This document shows positions 61,740 to 64,000 of a stretch of DNA of 64,000 bases, one piece after another. This DNA is from Herpetosiphon giganteus. Its GTDB lineage: Bacteria > Chloroflexota > Chloroflexia > Chloroflexales > Herpetosiphonaceae. Both the position numbers and the translations under genes were made by a program. Positions within the stretch are counted from its first letter, which is position 1. Each line of letters starts with the position of its first letter. Below the pieces are notes generated by a model. The model did no database searches, had not been told where the DNA came from, and saw nothing but the letters and a program-made list of their open reading frames with translations. Where the stretch lies: the NCBI RefSeq assembly GCF_016907925.1, contig NZ_JAFBCZ010000004.1, forward strand, positions 229,796 through 293,795. The letters run 5' to 3'.

Positions 61740-62165
61740 GGTAGGGTATCGAGAACATTGAACATAGAAGATTGAGCATTGAACAAATTGGGGATTGGTT
61801 TTGATCCATGAAGGACACGAAGAAACACGAAGAGCCGGAACCGCGAAGCGCGCGAAGGACGCGAAGATGGGTCTATTGGCTTTTGGCTATGGGCTTTTGA
61901 CCCCCATTTCAACTTTTGCCTTTTGATTGTGCATTTCATCCCTCATCCCTCATCCCTCATCCTTCATCCCTAGATACTCTGCGCCTCTGCGTTAAACTAC
62001 TAATCCATGAATAGTTTTTTAGCCACGAATTGCCCGAATTGCCCAAAGCATGTTCCGATAGCCAATAGACAAGAGCCTGATCCCGAACCCCAACTCCTAT
62101 GTTCTATGCTCTATGCTCTTTTTGCCTTTTGCCTTCTGCCTTTTGATTTGCTCTCTCTTGTTCTT
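61740..62165. repeat. Large composite repeat block upstream of psuG
   Basis: Successive words: GAACATAGAAGATTGAGC (61755-61780); AAGGACACGAAGAAACACG and ACCGCGAAGCGCGCGAAGG (61811-61868); GGCTTTTGGCTATGGGC (61878-61896); CATCCCT heptamers (61936-61968); CTCTGCGCCTCTGCGTT (61978-61994); TAGCCACGAATTGCCCGAATT class (62020-62060); GTTCTATGCTC (62098-62120); and GCCTTTTGCCTTCTGCC (62121-62142). No gene was found in the 710 bases between 61589 and 62298. Confidence 0.75.
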
Positions 62166-62298
62166 GAGTAACTTGCGTTAGAATATTAATTTAGGACTAT
62201 TGGCACGCATGCAGAAGATGTAGTTATGGTATAGTTTTGTTTCGATTGAAGTGATCGAGGCTGACCTACTTATTTAATCGCCACAGAAGGAATAGATT

Positions 62299-63210
62299 GT
62301 GACCAACTTAATTCTCGCACCTGAGGTGCAAGCAGCGTTTGCCAATGGCCAACCAGTGGTGGCCTTGGAATCAACAGTCATTAGCCATGGTCTGCCCTAC
62401 CCGCATAACCGTGAAATTGCCTTGCAACTTGAGGCAACGGTGCGGGCGGCAGGAGCCGTGCCAGCCACGATTGCCGTGATTCAGGGCGCGGTGCATGTTG
62501 GGCTAACCAACGAGCAAATTGAGCATTTTGCAACCGCCAAAGATGTGCTGAAACTGAGCCGCCGCGATATTGGCTACGCCGTCGCGACTGGCCGCGATGG
62601 CGCAACAACCGTTGCCGCAACCATGGCCATTGCTGGCTTGGCTGGCATTCAAGTCTTTGCAACAGGCGGCATTGGCGGCGTGCATCGTGGTGCGCGCGAA
62701 AGCTGGGATGTTTCTGCCGACCTTGGCGAATTGGGCAAAACCCCAGTTTTAGTGGTTTGCGCAGGCGCAAAATCGATTCTCGATTTGCCAGCAAGCTTAG
62801 AAGTGCTCGAAACTTATGGCGTGCCCGTGGTGGGCTATACCACCGAAGAGTTGCCAGCTTTCTATAGCGCCCATAGCGGCTTGCAACTAGGCCGCAAGGT
62901 TGATGATCCAGCGCAAGCGGCAGCAACTTGGGCCGCGCATCGAGTCTATGGTGGCGGCAGCGGTATGGTCTTGGCAGTGCCACCACCAGTCGAAAAAGCG
63001 CTTGATCCTCAATTTGTTGAAGCAGCCATTGGGCGGGCAATTGCGCAGGCCGACGCAGCAGGCATTCGGGGCGCAGCAGTTACCCCATTCTTGCTCAGCG
63101 CCATGGCGCGCGAAACCGAAGGCGAAAGCATCGCCACCAACACCGCGTTACTTAATAATAATGCTCAAATTGCTGCTCAAGTAGCAGTTGCTTTGTTCCA
63201 ATCAGTTTAA
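62299..63210 (+). CDS. psuG: Pseudouridine-5'-phosphate glycosidase
   Basis: PsuG reversibly splits pseudouridine 5'-phosphate into uracil and ribose 5-phosphate. The 303-residue protein matches the family throughout: 'VVALESTVISHGLPYPHNREIALQLE' at the start, 'KLSRRDIGYAVATGRDGATTVAATM' with the catalytic lysine region, and 'VFATGGIGGVHRGARESWDVSADLGEL'. The start is GTG with AAGGAATAGATT before it. No pseudouridine kinase (PsuK) gene is adjacent. It is followed by a DUF3105 gene after 22 bases. Confidence 0.94.
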   Translation: MTNLILAPEVQAAFANGQPVVALESTVISHGLPYPHNREIALQLEATVRAAGAVPATIAVIQGAVHVGLTNEQIEHFATAKDVLKLSRRDIGYAVATGRDGATTVAATMAIAGLAGIQVFATGGIGGVHRGARESWDVSADLGELGKTPVLVVCAGAKSILDLPASLEVLETYGVPVVGYTTEELPAFYSAHSGLQLGRKVDDPAQAAATWAAHRVYGGGSGMVLAVPPPVEKALDPQFVEAAIGRAIAQADAAGIRGAAVTPFLLSAMARETEGESIATNTALLNNNAQIAAQVAVALFQSV

Positions 63211-63232
63211 TCTATTTCAAGGAGTTCTTCGC

Positions 63233-63847
63233 ATGTCTCAACCTCGTCGTGGTCGTCGCCAAGTGAGCCAAAAATCAAGTTTGCCATTGGTTTTCGGCAT
63301 TGGGGCTGTAATTTTGGTGCTTGTGGTGGTTGGCGTTATCTTGCTAAATCGTGGCAATGGTGAAGTTGAAAAAGTGACGGTTGCTGAAGGAACCACAGCG
63401 CCCTCAACGACTGGGGTTGTTCAAGAATTGCCCGACGAAGGCCAGCAACACGTTGCCGATGGTACAAAAGTCGAATACAAGCAGAACCCACCAACCTCTG
63501 GCAGCCACTGGGCAGGCCCAGCCCAATGGGGGCTTTACCAAACCAATCCGCCAGAAGATGAGCGGATTGTGCATAACATGGAGCATGGCGGGGTGATTAT
63601 TTGGTTCAAGCCAAGCACCACCAGTGCTGCCGAAAACGAACAATTGGTCAAATTGTTTACCGCCTTGAGCGCCGAACAATATCGCACCATTTTGGTCAGC
63701 CGCGAAAATATGGATACCAAAATCGCCTTGACCGCTTGGAACCATCGCCAATTGTTGGATAGCGTTGATGAAACTGCAATTCGGGCCTTCTTTGATGAGT
63801 ATATTCTCAAAGGCCCCGAATGTGTCAACATGCGCTGTCCTCAATAA
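63233..63847 (+). CDS. DUF3105 membrane-anchored protein
   Basis: A 204-residue protein. It has a basic N-terminus, one membrane helix (LVFGIGAVILVLVVVGVILL, residues about 19-38), a short linker, then a DUF3105 domain: NPPTSGSHWAGPAQWGLY and 'IVHNMEHGGVIIWFKP', with conserved histidines (S-H-W, H-N-M-E-H-G-G) that could bind metal. It ends in a cysteine pair (ECVNMRCPQ). The domain faces outside. The ATG at 63233 follows AAGGAGTTCTTCGC. The function of the family is unknown to me. Confidence 0.88.
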   Translation: MSQPRRGRRQVSQKSSLPLVFGIGAVILVLVVVGVILLNRGNGEVEKVTVAEGTTAPSTTGVVQELPDEGQQHVADGTKVEYKQNPPTSGSHWAGPAQWGLYQTNPPEDERIVHNMEHGGVIIWFKPSTTSAAENEQLVKLFTALSAEQYRTILVSRENMDTKIALTAWNHRQLLDSVDETAIRAFFDEYILKGPECVNMRCPQ

Positions 63848-63861
63848 GCTTGGTTAAATTG

Positions 63862-63897
63862 ACGCGCCCACTTCGTTATGTGAAGTTGGCGCGTTTT
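63862..63897 (+). terminator. Terminator after the DUF3105 gene
   Basis: Thirteen-base arms (63862-63874 and 63882-63894) with one mismatch, followed by TTTT, begin 15 bases after the stop. Confidence 0.8.
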
Positions 63898-63914
63898 GAT
63901 TTAATCTGTAATGG

Positions 63915-64000
63915 TCAAATACCCTCTGCACTACCCATGGGGTTGAGCAGCCGCTGCGTATAGACGGTGGGCGAGAGGCCATCAAGGCCACGCCCTTGGT
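63915..64000 (-). CDS. C-terminal fragment of an unidentified gene running off the window
   Basis: A minus-strand frame enters from beyond base 64000 and ends at TGA (63917-63915). Its 27 visible residues include RGLDGLSPTVYTQRLL. The 'L-x-x-L-S-P-x-x-Y' pattern is reminiscent of the C-terminus of IS3-type transposase integrase cores, but the fragment is too short to assign. Confidence 0.4.
   Translation of the reverse strand, partial: QGRGLDGLSPTVYTQRLLNPMGSAEGI

Overview
The window looks like chromosome of a filamentous, gliding, non-phototrophic Chloroflexota bacterium, most likely Herpetosiphon or a close relative. The reasons are the gene content, balanced GC by eye, threonine/proline-rich secreted linkers of the PTATDTP type, and many families of short intergenic repeats. 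The genus is an inference; no rRNA or tRNA gene is present to test it.

Layout. 1-6.4 kb: the end of a complex I operon (nuoE, nuoF, nuoG, nuoH), with a 593-bp inverted-repeat-bounded cassette carrying a GxxExxY gene between nuoF and nuoG. 6.4-15.8 kb: a GNAT acetyltransferase, an SDR, a response-regulator/FAD-oxidoreductase pair, a three-S1-domain RNA-binding protein, and a ChlI/ChlD-type metal chelatase split over two frames at an A7 run. 15.9-24 kb: methyltransferase, SPFH protein, membrane glycosyltransferase, molybdopterin oxidoreductase, 1211-aa multi-GAF histidine kinase. 24-35 kb: SecDF, a secreted M14 carboxypeptidase, a TetR/VOC divergent pair with visible operators, a lipoprotein operon, trmD. 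35.2-37.4 kb: a very AT-rich island with an AbiA-like reverse transcriptase-HEPN gene, frameshifted in an A7 run. 37.4-42.3 kb: a complete hen1-rlaP-pnkp RNA-repair operon. 42.5-52.3 kb: a terpene synthase, a fused pabB-pabC, trpC, an EttA-type ABC-F protein, an ArsR/dehydrogenase pair and a DUF1858/DUF2249 protein. 52.5-63.8 kb: lon, a receiver protein plus RlmI-like methyltransferase, mutL, two paralogous membrane proteins, psuG and a DUF3105 protein.

Three things stand out. First, an anti-phage type RT-HEPN gene lies tail-to-tail-free beside, and on the same strand as, a full RNA-repair operon, so a candidate RNA-damaging module sits next to an RNA-healing module. Second, two genes (chelatase and RT) are each split at a seven-A run in the coding strand. 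Third, intergenic regions hold composite blocks of short-period repeats (7-bp and 9-bp periods, plus GC-rich hairpins) that begin at, or even supply, the stop codons of the preceding genes; one class forms the terminal inverted repeats of the GxxExxY cassette.

All functional assignments rest on motifs read by eye. No database search or structure prediction was run.
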